Both the position numbers and the translations under genes were made by a program. Below are positions 8,724 through 16,949 of a DNA stretch of 64,000 bases, piece after piece; position 1 is the stretch's first letter, and every line of letters starts with the position of its first letter. The notes below the pieces were generated by a model that ran no database searches, was not told the origin of the DNA, and saw only the letters and a program-made list of their open reading frames with translations. The stretch spans positions 62,001-126,000 of the forward strand of contig JAFXCQ010000016.1 of NCBI GenBank assembly GCA_017521425.1. Direction: 5' to 3'. This DNA comes from Clostridia bacterium. GTDB lineage: Bacteria; Bacillota; Clostridia; Oscillospirales; Acutalibacteraceae.

Positions 8724-9797
8724 ATGAAAAAAGCATTAAGTTTACTTTTAGCAGGTTGTCTTTTTGTTACTGCATTTTCTGTCAATGCTTTTGCAGCAGA
8801 TAGCTCTGAGGAAGCAAATGCTAATCTCACACAGGAATATACAGATGTATTTTTATCTAAGCTCAACCGTGGGGACCTTAACGGTGATAATAATGTTACT
8901 GTAGAAGAAGCTTCAAAATATTTAAGAATTGCAGCGAAGCTTGATGAGCCTCAGGCTGGCATTGATTACGATATAACAGGTGATGGTAAGGTTACGACAG
9001 AAGATGCAAGACGTGCTTTAAGAATTGCGAGTGGTCTTGAAATGGGCGCAACAAATGAAGAAGTTTTTGAATATTTCAAAAACGAACTCAATACTGTTAA
9101 GCTGGCTTTCCCTGGTTTTGAAAGAAAAACAACTTCTACCTGTAAATCTGCAAAAATAGCAATTAAAAGTGAACCTTCAAGTATTCTCGATACATCTGAA
9201 GTAGAATTTATTGATTATATTGAGGGCAAGAAGACAATATTTACACTTATCGGCAAGAAAGCGGAGTATGAAGAGTTGTATGCAGATGCACTCAAAAAAT
9301 ATGAGCCAGTAGTATCAAACAGAGTTGTAGCAGCAGGTAGCTCAAGTCATTACAGCTATTTCCCTGTAGCAGGTCGTTCAAATGCTTGCTATTTAAATTA
9401 TGAAGATATCAAGTCAATTACAATAAAAGAAAGTAATGGTCAGTTCATTATAACATTATCAATGAACAACTATACTTACGATAAGAAAAATCCATACCCA
9501 GCAACTGCTTACGAGGATGAAGAAAGACTCAAATTACCTTATGGTAAAATCTTCAATATTCCACAATTCAGTGAAGCAGAAGAAATGGATATTACAAAGG
9601 TTGTTCTCGATAAAGGTAAGGTTGTACTTAAGGTTGATTCAACAACAGGTGAAATTGCTGATGTAGATTATTTCTATCGTTGTACAGTAACAGGTGTTTT
9701 GGTAGAAAATGTAAAGGATAGTTCAGGTGCCGAAACTGTTATGACAACAACAATGAAGAATGTTATTGAAAATCAGGAATATTTTAAAATGAAATAA
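8724..9797 (+). CDS. Secreted protein with N-terminal dockerin-like repeat pair
   Basis: This 357-aa protein has a signal peptide (MKKALSLLLAGCLFVTAFS, cleavage near NAFAA, residue 25). Residues about 48-108 hold two type I dockerin-like calcium loops, DLNGDNNVTVEEA and DITGDGKVTTEDA, each followed by a helix with LRIA. Dockerins bind cohesin modules of cellulosomes or cell-surface scaffoldins. Here the module sits directly after the signal peptide rather than at the usual C-terminus. The remaining 240 residues contain no carbohydrate-active domain I recognise. Ribosome site GAAAGGAAG lies about 6 bp before the ATG. It follows the TetR gene closely. No cohesin gene is visible in the window, so the partner is unknown and binding is inferred from the repeats only. 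Confidence 0.78.
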   Translation: MKKALSLLLAGCLFVTAFSVNAFAADSSEEANANLTQEYTDVFLSKLNRGDLNGDNNVTVEEASKYLRIAAKLDEPQAGIDYDITGDGKVTTEDARRALRIASGLEMGATNEEVFEYFKNELNTVKLAFPGFERKTTSTCKSAKIAIKSEPSSILDTSEVEFIDYIEGKKTIFTLIGKKAEYEELYADALKKYEPVVSNRVVAAGSSSHYSYFPVAGRSNACYLNYEDIKSITIKESNGQFIITLSMNNYTYDKKNPYPATAYEDEERLKLPYGKIFNIPQFSEAEEMDITKVVLDKGKVVLKVDSTTGEIADVDYFYRCTVTGVLVENVKDSSGAETVMTTTMKNVIENQEYFKMK

Positions 9798-9828
9798 TAT
9801 TTAAAATGCAATAAGGAGAAAAAGTAAA

Positions 9829-10320
9829 ATGTCTAAAGTAAAAGTTACAATGGAAAATGGTAAAGAATTTATTATAGAACTTTACCCTCAGCATGCACCA
9901 ATCACAGTTGAAAACTTTGAAACTCTTGTTAAAGAGGGTTTTTATGATGGCCTTACATTCCACAGAGTTATTGAAGATTTTATGGCTCAGGGCGGTGACC
10001 CTGATGGCACAGGTATGGGTGGTAGCGAAAAAAATATTAAAGGCGAATTTAAAATGAATGGTGTAAACAATACACTTTCACACACTCGCGGAGTTATTTC
10101 AATGGCAAGAAGTATGAATCCAAACTCTGCAAGCAGTCAGTTCTTTATCTGCTATGGCGACTGCACATTTTTAGATGGTCAGTACGCAGCTTTTGGTAAA
10201 GTAATTGAAGGTATGGAAACAGTTGACGATTTTCTTAACACAGAGAGAGTAATGCGCGGTGGCGAACTTTCATCTCCTGTTACTCCTATTGTGATGAAAA
10301 AAGCGGAAATTATTGAGTAA
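9829..10320 (+). CDS. Peptidyl-prolyl cis-trans isomerase, cyclophilin type
   Basis: This 163-aa protein is a complete single-domain cyclophilin. It shows the opening VENFETLVKEGFYDGLTFHRVI (the Arg of FHR is catalytic), then MAQGGDPDGTGMGG, GVISMAR, NSASSQFFI and the LDGQYAAFGKVIEGME segment. It catalyses proline isomerisation during protein folding. No signal peptide or membrane segment is present, so it acts in the cytoplasm. Ribosome site AAGGAG is 9 bp before the ATG. It follows the dockerin gene by 31 bp and precedes the symporter by 44 bp; co-transcription is possible but no functional link is evident. Confidence 0.95.
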   Translation: MSKVKVTMENGKEFIIELYPQHAPITVENFETLVKEGFYDGLTFHRVIEDFMAQGGDPDGTGMGGSEKNIKGEFKMNGVNNTLSHTRGVISMARSMNPNSASSQFFICYGDCTFLDGQYAAFGKVIEGMETVDDFLNTERVMRGGELSSPVTPIVMKKAEIIE

Positions 10321-10364
10321 TCAATTTTTTTATAAAACTATAATATAAAGAAAAAGGTGAAGAA

Positions 10365-11951
10365 ATGAAAATCAATGATTTACTTCATAAGGTTTACGGC
10401 ACTACACCAAATGACGGAAACCTTCAACCAAAAGAAGCTATTGCTTATGGTGTAGCGGGTTTTGGTCAGAACTTTATCTGCACAATTATTGGTTCCTATT
10501 TGACAATTTTCTTGACAGATGCACTTCTTTTTGGTGCTGACGGTGTTACTATAGGTTCAGTTGCAGGTTCAATGGCAGTTGCATACTTAATGCTCGGTAC
10601 TCGTATTTTTGACGCATTTAATGACCCCATTATGGGTAGTATTGTTGACAGAACAAGAACAAAGTGGGGAAAATGTCGTCCTTACCTCAAATGGATGGCA
10701 ATTCCTATTGCAATTATGACAATTGCTTGCTTCCTTCCTGTTTTTCAGGCAAAAGCATCATCAACATTTATTATTATTGGTATAATTTATGTTCTCTGGT
10801 CTGTTGCATATACAGTTGCAGACGTTCCTTATTGGGGACTTTCAACCTGTATGACAAACGATACAGTTGTTCGAGGTAATCTTCTTACTGTTACACGTCT
10901 TCTTTGCACATTAGGTGCAGGTATTGTTACTGTTTTTGTTCCTATTATTACAGGTGCAGTTACAAGTAAATATAAATATGCCGGTACAGAAGAGGGCTTA
11001 AAGCAAATTGCTGTTGACAAAGCGATAGAAATTGAGAAATTAGTTGCAAATCAGGGTCTTACAGTTGAAGAAGCTGCACAGACTTTCGTTGGTACAGTTA
11101 TTAAAGGCCAGGAACTTGCAAATGCTGATACTCTTAAGTGGACATATTTTATTGCAGCAGTTGTACTTGTTATTGCAGCAGTTCCAATGTTCTTCTATGG
11201 TTTCAAACATACAAAAGAACGCTTTACAGCAGATGATAACCCGCCAAGCCTTGGTCATAACTTAAAACTTCTCTTTAAAAACAAAGAACTTCTTCTTATT
11301 GTTATTTCAGGTATTCTTGGTGGTGCAAGAATGGTTTACACCTACACAGGTGGTCTTTACTTCGCAAAGTATGTTCTTCAGAATGAAGGTATGTACAGTT
11401 TAATTACACTTCTTGTTGTTCCCGGTGGACTTGTTGCTTCACTTCTCGTTCCTTGGATGTCAAAGAAATTCACAAAGAAATGGGCTTATGTTGCAGTTCA
11501 TATCTTCGGTGGTGTTGTAATGGGTATTATGTACTTTGTAGGCTATGACGCACCATGGAAATTAGTAATTTGTGCTATTGCACTTGTTCTTCTTGGTATT
11601 CCACAGGGTGTTAACAACATTATTACTTATGCTATGATTGGTGATACTGTTGATTACCTCGAATGGAAAACAGGTGAACGTGGTGAGGGTATCTGCTTCG
11701 CTATGCAGACACTTATCAACAAAATCGGTATGGCAGTTGGTGCATTTATAGGTGTTATTTCTTTCGCTGCTGCAGGTATTGATGCTGAAACAGGTTACAT
11801 TTCTGCAGAAGGTGCAAGAACACTTTGGAATATGCTCGTTCTTTCAGGCGTAATCAGTATGTTTGCTTGTGCAGTTCCAATGTTCTTCTATACTCTTACT
11901 GAAAAACGTCAGGCAGAGATGGTAGCAGAGATTGCTGCGAGAAAAGAATAA
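10365..11951 (+). CDS. GPH-family (MFS) sugar:cation symporter
   Basis: This 528-aa membrane protein has about 12 hydrophobic segments. The signature FDAFNDPIMGSIVDRTRTKWGKCRPYL (in pieces near residues 83-108) and PYWGLSTCMT are hallmarks of the glycoside-pentoside-hexuronide:cation symporters (MelB/YicJ type). IGDTVDYLEWKTGERGEG near residue 425 is the usual late cytoplasmic motif. Family members import oligosaccharides or glycosides with H+ or Na+. A roughly 60-residue hydrophilic insert (about 205-265) lies in the middle of the protein. The gene has ribosome site AAAGGTGA and is followed by a strong terminator. The substrate is unknown; it could feed the cytosolic GH36/GH3 enzymes at 59-63 kb, which is speculation. 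Confidence 0.88.
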   Translation: MKINDLLHKVYGTTPNDGNLQPKEAIAYGVAGFGQNFICTIIGSYLTIFLTDALLFGADGVTIGSVAGSMAVAYLMLGTRIFDAFNDPIMGSIVDRTRTKWGKCRPYLKWMAIPIAIMTIACFLPVFQAKASSTFIIIGIIYVLWSVAYTVADVPYWGLSTCMTNDTVVRGNLLTVTRLLCTLGAGIVTVFVPIITGAVTSKYKYAGTEEGLKQIAVDKAIEIEKLVANQGLTVEEAAQTFVGTVIKGQELANADTLKWTYFIAAVVLVIAAVPMFFYGFKHTKERFTADDNPPSLGHNLKLLFKNKELLLIVISGILGGARMVYTYTGGLYFAKYVLQNEGMYSLITLLVVPGGLVASLLVPWMSKKFTKKWAYVAVHIFGGVVMGIMYFVGYDAPWKLVICAIALVLLGIPQGVNNIITYAMIGDTVDYLEWKTGERGEGICFAMQTLINKIGMAVGAFIGVISFAAAGIDAETGYISAEGARTLWNMLVLSGVISMFACAVPMFFYTLTEKRQAEMVAEIAARKE

Positions 11952-11991
11952 TTCATAATGCGTAATTTGGAATTATGTTAAAATAAAAATT

Positions 11992-12036
11992 ATCCTATCA
12001 TTTTTAGTTGGTACTGAAAATGATAGGATTTTTTAC
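11992..12036. terminator. Bidirectional intrinsic terminator
   Basis: The stem TCCTATCATTTT/AAAATGATAGGA (11993-12028) is followed by TTTTTT on the plus strand and a T-rich tail on the minus strand. It sits between convergent genes. Confidence 0.88.
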
Positions 12037-12046
12037 GGTTTATATG

Positions 12047-13072
12047 TTAGTTAAGTTTATCGATGATTTGTTGACCATGTGTATTAATCTTTACAGGTGA
12101 AAGAATATTAGCATTTTTTAATTCGTCTAAAGTTTTTGGTTTTATTTCCAATAATTTATTTAATTCATCATTTGAGAAAATATAGTAAGCAGGTATATTC
12201 ATTTGGTTTGACCTGTTTTTTCTGAATGTAATCATTTTTTCTCTTAAATCATCATTTGAAGTATTGTTTGGAATATCATTCAAATTATTGCTATTTGATG
12301 TTAGAGAAAATTTCTCTTTGTAATAATCGTAATAATTTATATCTTCATTATAGGAAATATCAATATAGTATTGAGCAGTTTTTTCCATATCTTTTTTTGA
12401 ATAATATGGGTCGTTATCGCCTTTATGTTTTATATCATATTCGATTTGTCTTACCAATGCATCAGCTCTTAAAATTTTGTATTTCATTTCTTTCGGTGCC
12501 TTATTAGTATTTAAAATAGTTTCCTGATTAGCTGCTACAACTAAAACCCTTCTTAAATGCTCAAAGTATTTTGAACCGAAAATCTTTTGCATAGTATTTG
12601 CATTGCTATCCCAGATTTTTCTTAAAACTTCTCTTTGCGCCTCTACTTGTCTTAATGGAGAATACATTCCTTTTTTAATTTTTCTTCCATTAACAGTAAA
12701 TTCTCTTATGAAATCGCCTTTATCAGTAACAGTGATATTACCAACGAGATTTTTGCATTCTATGTAATAATCGTAAGTAGGCGTAATGATAACATAATCT
12801 ATTTGGGCAGTTAAATCTTCGTATTTGACCTTGATATCCCTTAAAACATACATTCCGATATGTGCCTTTTTTAATTGATATGCTATTTCGTTTTCTCCGT
12901 CTAAACCTTTTTTAATAATATATAATTCGCTCAAAAGGTCATTGTTATTTGGGTATTCTTCATTTAATTGCTTTAAGGCATCATGTCTGCTTTGTAAATC
13001 GCTGTTTTCTTTATAAAAAATTGTATCATTAAATCCTGTTAAGGTGTCAATAACACTATCTAAAAATCCCAT
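12047..13072 (-). CDS. NERD nuclease-related domain protein with C-terminal HRDC-like domain
   Basis: In this 341-aa protein, residues about 50-115 match the NERD domain: GLDGENEIAYQL, then AQIDYVIIT and YYIECKN, the core D...E-x-K pattern of PD-(D/E)xK-like nucleases (D in QID, ECK). The C-terminal 55 residues resemble an HRDC domain (NIPAYYIFSNDELNKLLE, then PKTLDEL and a terminal helix), a nucleic-acid-binding module of RecQ and RNase D. A charged helical linker lies between. No helicase or kinase domain is attached, unlike many NERD proteins. Ribosome site AGAGGAG precedes the ATG, and a consensus promoter lies upstream. Function is unproven; a role in DNA processing or defence is plausible. 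It lies next to a small accessory regulator module. Confidence 0.75.
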   Translation of the reverse strand: MGFLDSVIDTLTGFNDTIFYKENSDLQSRHDALKQLNEEYPNNNDLLSELYIIKKGLDGENEIAYQLKKAHIGMYVLRDIKVKYEDLTAQIDYVIITPTYDYYIECKNLVGNITVTDKGDFIREFTVNGRKIKKGMYSPLRQVEAQREVLRKIWDSNANTMQKIFGSKYFEHLRRVLVVAANQETILNTNKAPKEMKYKILRADALVRQIEYDIKHKGDNDPYYSKKDMEKTAQYYIDISYNEDINYYDYYKEKFSLTSNSNNLNDIPNNTSNDDLREKMITFRKNRSNQMNIPAYYIFSNDELNKLLEIKPKTLDELKNANILSPVKINTHGQQIIDKLN

Positions 13073-13096
13073 TTTATCAACTCCTCTTTTAATTTA

Positions 13097-13124
13097 ATTA
13101 TAATATGCTGTGAAAAAATGTCAA
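13097..13124 (-). promoter_or_regulatory. Consensus promoter for the NERD gene
   Basis: On the minus strand perfect TTGACA (13119-13124) and perfect TATAAT (13097-13102) are spaced 16 bp. It starts just after the hairpin at 13136-13172. Confidence 0.75.
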
Positions 13125-13135
13125 GTTGTATATAA

Positions 13136-13172
13136 ATAACCTCGGATAATTGATTTTTTTCAACTATCCGAG
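13136..13172. repeat. 37-bp hairpin repeat, copy 1
   Basis: An imperfect stem CTCGGATAATTG/CAACTATCCGAG with an oligo-T loop. It is identical at 36 of 37 positions to the copy at 13820-13856, in the same orientation. Placed after the 80-aa gene, it probably acts as that gene's terminator. Confidence 0.85.
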
Positions 13173-13188
13173 ATTTTTTATTAGTTTG

Positions 13189-13431
13189 CTATTTTTCAGG
13201 AATAAAAGGGTTGCTTCCAAAAAGAAAAATTACTGAAAGGAAATCATCTGTTGATGGATGTGGTTTTCCTTGGAATTCTTCAAACCATAATCTTTTTGCT
13301 TCATTATCATTCGAATTATCAATATTTCTTTTTAATTCAATTATGTAGTTTTCAAGAATATTTTTAGCGCCTATAATGTCTGTATTGAATTGTTTTGCGA
13401 TGGCTGTGTAATATATTTCTAAAAAATTCAT
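13189..13431 (-). CDS. Small hypothetical protein, 80 aa
   Basis: I do not recognise the family. The product starts MNFLEIYYTAIAKQFNTD and is predicted helical and charged through residue 50, followed by EEFQGKPHPSTDDFLSVIFLFG. It has no signal peptide or clear membrane helix. AAGGAAG lies 7 bp before the ATG, so the gene is credible. It is divergent from a small XRE regulator, with repeated operator-like motifs between them, and the pair is flanked by the two copies of the 37-bp hairpin. The arrangement resembles a regulator/target or toxin-antitoxin-like module, but nothing in the protein proves this. Confidence 0.6.
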   Translation of the reverse strand: MNFLEIYYTAIAKQFNTDIIGAKNILENYIIELKRNIDNSNDNEAKRLWFEEFQGKPHPSTDDFLSVIFLFGSNPFIPEK

Positions 13432-13445
13432 ATATTTACTTCCTT

Positions 13446-13485
13446 ATTTAAATAGTTATACAAAAAACTCTTTTAAATAGTTATA
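13446..13485. repeat. Direct repeat in the divergent promoter region
   Basis: TTTAAATAGTTATA occurs twice, 25 bp apart (copies end at 13460 and 13485), close to the start of the 80-aa gene. The spacing of about 2.5 helical turns suits a regulator site. Confidence 0.5.
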
Positions 13486-13506
13486 ACATACTATATCCTT
13501 TAAGTC

Positions 13507-13567
13507 AACTCAAAAGAGGTAACTTTTACAACTCAAAATGGTTAATATAATATTGATATCTTGAGTT
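13507..13567 (+). promoter_or_regulatory. XRE-gene promoter region with AACTCAA motifs
   Basis: The motif AACTCAAAA occurs at 13507-13515 and 13530-13538, and TTGAGTT (its inverse) at 13561-13567. A -10 box TATAAT (13546-13551) lies between the second and third copies. They are candidate operator half-sites for the small XRE protein. Confidence 0.45.
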
Positions 13568-13580
13568 GGAGGTGTTATTT

Positions 13581-13823
13581 TTGAATATTGGTGAAGCAGT
13601 AAAGTTGCGAATTGTTGAACTTTGTGAAGAAAATAATATTACAGTAAATAAACTCGCTACTATCAGTGGTGTAACACAATCTACATTAAGTAATATAACA
13701 GGTGGCAGAAATAACAGCACAACAATATCAACGATTAAAAAATTATGTGATGGTTTGAATATATCGATAGAAGATTTCTTTAAATCAGAATATTTTAAAA
13801 ATTTAGAACAAGAAATAAAATAA
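13581..13823 (+). CDS. Small XRE-family (Cro/C1-type) regulator
   Basis: The start is TTG 13581 because GGAGGTG (13568-13574) sits 6-7 bp upstream; the earlier TTG at 13566 lies at the edge of that site. The 80-aa product is a bare helix-turn-helix domain (VKLRIVELCEENNITVNKLA, then SGVTQSTLSNITGGR and IKKLCDGLNISIEDFF), the usual shape of single-domain XRE repressors. It is divergent from the 80-aa orphan gene and probably controls the shared promoter region through the AACTCAA motifs. It is followed directly by copy 2 of the 37-bp hairpin, which is its terminator. Confidence 0.85.
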   Translation: MNIGEAVKLRIVELCEENNITVNKLATISGVTQSTLSNITGGRNNSTTISTIKKLCDGLNISIEDFFKSEYFKNLEQEIK

Positions 13824-13865
13824 CCTCGGATAATTGATTCTTTTCAACTATCCGAGGTTTTGCTT
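13820..13865. terminator. 37-bp hairpin repeat, copy 2; terminator between XRE gene and secA
   Basis: The stem CCTCGGATA...TATCCGAGG is followed by TTTTGCTTTT on the plus strand and TTATTTTATTT on the minus strand, so it can end both convergent genes. It matches copy 1 at 36 of 37 positions. Confidence 0.85.
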
Positions 13866-13869
13866 TTAT

Positions 13870-13898
13870 ACTTGCAACTTGCACACTTGCATACTTGC
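13870..13898. repeat. Heptamer array, ACTTGCA family
   Basis: Units ACTTGCA (13870-13876), ACTTGCA (13877-13883), C+ACTTGCA (to 13891) and T+ACTTGC lie between the XRE terminator and the secA stop. The inverse unit TGCAAGT recurs at 23941-23969. Confidence 0.7.
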
Positions 13899-13916
13899 TA
13901 CTGAGAACGAAAATAT

Positions 13917-16643
13917 TTAATTTTCGTTCTGACCACAGCACTTCTTATATTTCTTACCACTACCACAAGGGCAAGGGTCGTTTCTGCCGATTTTCTGAGC
14001 CTTTTTAACGGGCTGCTTTTTAACTGTCTGGTCATCGCTACCGGATGTAGCAGTGATTTTAACTGTCTGCTTTCTTTCAACTGGATCTTCTTTTCTTATT
14101 CTTACCTTGAGAACAAAGTCAACAGTACCTTCTCTTATTTCGTTTGTCATTTCGTCAAACATATCGAAACTTTCTTCTCTGAAAGCAATAGCAGGGTCTT
14201 TTTGTGCGTAAGCGCGAAGACCTATACCGCGTTTTAACTGGTCCATAGCATCAATGTGGTCCATCCAACGCATATCTACATTACGAAGAAGAGCGCTTCT
14301 TTCGATTTCTTTAATTAACTCTTCACCAAATTCTGCTTTTCTGTCATCGTAGAGCTTTTGTGCTTTATCAAGAAGAACTTCTGCGATATCTTCAGTTTTT
14401 GTAAGGTTTTCTATTTCTTCTTCGGTAATGAGCCAGTTGTATTTTGTAGCAAGACCTTTTATATTCCAGTCTTCTGGTTTGTTTGAAGAAGGGCAGTAGA
14501 AGTCTGCAGATTCAGAAATTGTATCAACAATCATCTTCTGGATTGTTGCACTTATATCTGCACCGTCAAGAACTTTATTTCTTTGACCGTAAATAACCTC
14601 TCTCTGTTTGTTCATAACGTCGTCATATTTAAGAACGTTACGACGAATAGCAAAGTTGTTGCTTTCAACCTTCTTTTGAGCACTTTCAATTGTATTTGTG
14701 AAAAGCTTTGCTTCAACAGGCATATCGCCGATTGATTTGAAAGCATCAAGAGTATTATAGAATCTGTCACCTGCGAAAAGTCTTAATAAATCGTCTTCAG
14801 CAGAGAGGAAGAAACGGCTTTCACCCGGGTCACCCTGACGACCTGCACGACCACGTAACTGGTTGTCAATTCGTCTTGATTCGTGACGCTCTGTACCAAT
14901 GATATAAAGTCCGCCCGCTTCACGAACTTTATCAGCTTCTTCTTTTGTTTCTTCTTTGAATTTTGCTTCTAATTCTCTGAAAGTTTGTCTTGCGTTTATG
15001 ATTTCTTCATCAGTTGTTTCTGCAAAACCTGTTGCTTCTGCAATAAGCTCATCAGGGAAGCCCTTTTTACGCATTTCAAGCTTTGCCATAAATTCAGGGT
15101 TACCGCCCAAGATAATATCAGTACCACGACCAGCCATATTTGTAGCAATAGTAACTGCGCCAAATTTACCAGCCTGAGCTACGATTTCTGCTTCTTTTTC
15201 GTGGAATTTAGCATTGAGTACCTCGTGCTTAATACCACGCTTTTTAAGAAGGCGAGAAAGCTTCTCACTCTTTTCAATGTTTACAGTACCAACTAAAACC
15301 GGTTGACCTTTTTGATGTGCTTCCTGTATTACATCAATAATTGCATTGAATTTTGCTTCCTCTGTTTTGTAAAGAACATCGTCATTATCCTGACGGATAA
15401 GTGGTTTGTTTGTTGGGATTTCAACAACGTCAAGTGAATAAATTTCCTTGAATTCTTCACTTTCAGTCATAGCGGTACCGGTCATACCTGAAAGTTTCTT
15501 GTAAAGACGGAAGTAGTTCTGGAATGTTATAGTTGCAAGAGTTTTGCTCTCGTGCTCAACCTTAACATTTTCTTTTGCTTCAATAGCCTGGTGAAGACCT
15601 TCGCTATAACGTCTACCGAGCATAATTCTACCTGTAAATTCGTCAACGATGAGTACCTGACCGTCTTTTACAACATAGTCAACATCTCGTTGCATTGTAC
15701 CGTGCGCCTTTAAAGCCTGATTTATGTGGTGCTGAATTGTAAGGTTTTCAGCATCCATAAGGTTTTCAAGTCCGAATGCTTTTTCGGCTTTAGCAATACC
15801 TTGCTTTGTAAGAGTAGCAGTTTTTGCTTTTTCGTCAACAAGATAATCACCGTCGTCAGTAATTTCTTCGGCATTAGTTTTGTCGTCAAGCTCTTTAACC
15901 TTAACCATTTTAAGTCTTTTTACAAAATCGTTAGCTATTTTGTAAAGGTCGGTTGATGCTTCGCCAATACCTGAAATAATAAGAGGAGTTCTTGCTTCAT
16001 CTATGAGAATAGAGTCAACCTCATCGACAATAGCAAATGCGTGACCACGTTGAACTCTTTGGTCTTTATACATAACCATATTGTCACGAAGGTAGTCAAA
16101 GCCCATTTCGTTATTAGTACCGAAGGTGATATCGGCATTATATGCTTCTTTTCTTTCGTTGTTGTCTTTTTCGTGAATAATAAGACCAACAGAAAGCCCC
16201 ATGAATCTGTAAAGCTTACCCATCCATTCAGAGTCACGCTTTGCAAGGTAATCGTTTACAGTAACAATGTGAACGCCTTCACCAGAAAGTGCGTTTAAGT
16301 AAGCAGGCAAGGTAGCAACCAAAGTTTTACCTTCACCAGTTCTCATTTCTGCAATTCTACCCTGGTGGAGAATAATACCACCTAAAATCTGAACAGGGTA
16401 GTGCTTCATATTAAGTACACGGGTAGCCGCTTCTCTACAAGCCGCAAATGCTTCTGGTAAAATATCGTCAAGTGTTTCACCATTATTAAGACGTTCTTTG
16501 AATTCAGGTGTTTTTGCCTGAAGCTCACTGTCTGTAAGTTTTGAATATTCTTCTTCTAAACTGAGAACCTTATCTTTAAGACCAGAAATTCTCTTGATTT
16601 CTTTTGTTGAGTAATCCCCAAAAAGTTTTTTGAAAAAAGACAT
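13917..16643 (-). CDS. secA: Preprotein translocase ATPase SecA
   Basis: The start is the ATG at 16643 ([12 protein letters not shown]), with AAAGGTCAA 7 bp upstream; an in-frame ATG six codons earlier precedes that site. The product is about 908 aa, full length. It shows Walker [27 protein letters not shown] (Walker B), [10 protein letters not shown], the helicase motif [12 protein letters not shown], and a C-terminal zinc-binding tail [18 protein letters not shown]. SecA drives post-translational export of unfolded preproteins through SecYEG, which the signal-peptide proteins nearby would need. It is transcribed alone from a good promoter and ends at a hairpin shared with the XRE gene. Confidence 0.98.
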   Translation of the reverse strand: MSFFKKLFGDYSTKEIKRISGLKDKVLSLEEEYSKLTDSELQAKTPEFKERLNNGETLDDILPEAFAACREAATRVLNMKHYPVQILGGIILHQGRIAEMRTGEGKTLVATLPAYLNALSGEGVHIVTVNDYLAKRDSEWMGKLYRFMGLSVGLIIHEKDNNERKEAYNADITFGTNNEMGFDYLRDNMVMYKDQRVQRGHAFAIVDEVDSILIDEARTPLIISGIGEASTDLYKIANDFVKRLKMVKVKELDDKTNAEEITDDGDYLVDEKAKTATLTKQGIAKAEKAFGLENLMDAENLTIQHHINQALKAHGTMQRDVDYVVKDGQVLIVDEFTGRIMLGRRYSEGLHQAIEAKENVKVEHESKTLATITFQNYFRLYKKLSGMTGTAMTESEEFKEIYSLDVVEIPTNKPLIRQDNDDVLYKTEEAKFNAIIDVIQEAHQKGQPVLVGTVNIEKSEKLSRLLKKRGIKHEVLNAKFHEKEAEIVAQAGKFGAVTIATNMAGRGTDIILGGNPEFMAKLEMRKKGFPDELIAEATGFAETTDEEIINARQTFRELEAKFKEETKEEADKVREAGGLYIIGTERHESRRIDNQLRGRAGRQGDPGESRFFLSAEDDLLRLFAGDRFYNTLDAFKSIGDMPVEAKLFTNTIESAQKKVESNNFAIRRNVLKYDDVMNKQREVIYGQRNKVLDGADISATIQKMIVDTISESADFYCPSSNKPEDWNIKGLATKYNWLITEEEIENLTKTEDIAEVLLDKAQKLYDDRKAEFGEELIKEIERSALLRNVDMRWMDHIDAMDQLKRGIGLRAYAQKDPAIAFREESFDMFDEMTNEIREGTVDFVLKVRIRKEDPVERKQTVKITATSGSDDQTVKKQPVKKAQKIGRNDPCPCGSGKKYKKCCGQNEN

Positions 16644-16688
16644 TTTTATTTGACCTTTCATTTTTAAATTTCAAAATAATTACTGATT

Positions 16689-16717
16689 ATTATAACACAA
16701 TACATATTATATTGCAA
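16689..16717 (-). promoter_or_regulatory. secA promoter
   Basis: On the minus strand TTGCAA (16712-16717) and TATAAT (16689-16694) are spaced 17 bp, 45 bp before the SecA start. Confidence 0.65.
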
Positions 16718-16786
16718 ATGTTTTGAGGGAATTTATTATTTGTTTACAATTGTTGTCTTTTTTGATATATTGGAGGAAATAGTGGT

Positions 16787-16875
16787 CAGGGACCAGAAAT
16801 CAGAAATTAGAAATCAGAGTTGTAATTTTATGTTTAGTATATTCCTGATTTCTTCTTTCTGATCCCTGATCCCTA
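16787..16875. repeat. Facing heptamer arrays (inverted repeat), CAGRRAN family
   Basis: The left arm is CAGGGAC, CAGAAAT, CAGAAAT, TAGAAAT and a partial CAG (16787-16817). The right arm, read on the minus strand, is TAGGGAT, CAGGGAT, CAGAAAG, AAGAAAT, CAGGAAT (16875-16841). About 23 bp separate the arms, which can pair into an imperfect hairpin. This element fills most of the 306-bp gap between secA and the sigma gene; apart from the two promoters nothing else was seen there. Confidence 0.8.
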
Positions 16876-16890
16876 AAAAATAAATTTCTT

Positions 16891-16920
16891 GCAACAATTT
16901 CAATGTTACAACACTCTTAT
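16891..16920 (+). promoter_or_regulatory. Candidate ECF-type autoregulatory promoter
   Basis: GCAACAATTT (16891-16900) and CTCTTAT (16914-16920) resemble the AAC-containing -35 and C-rich -10 elements of ECF-sigma promoters. They lie just upstream of an ECF sigma gene. This is inference from resemblance. Confidence 0.4.
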
Positions 16921-16949
16921 AGTTAGAGAGTAAAAGGGGCGTGAGAAAA

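Noticed and set aside
14956-15296. Overlapping plus-strand frames within secA
   Set aside because: They are antisense shadows of a fully conserved SecA sequence.
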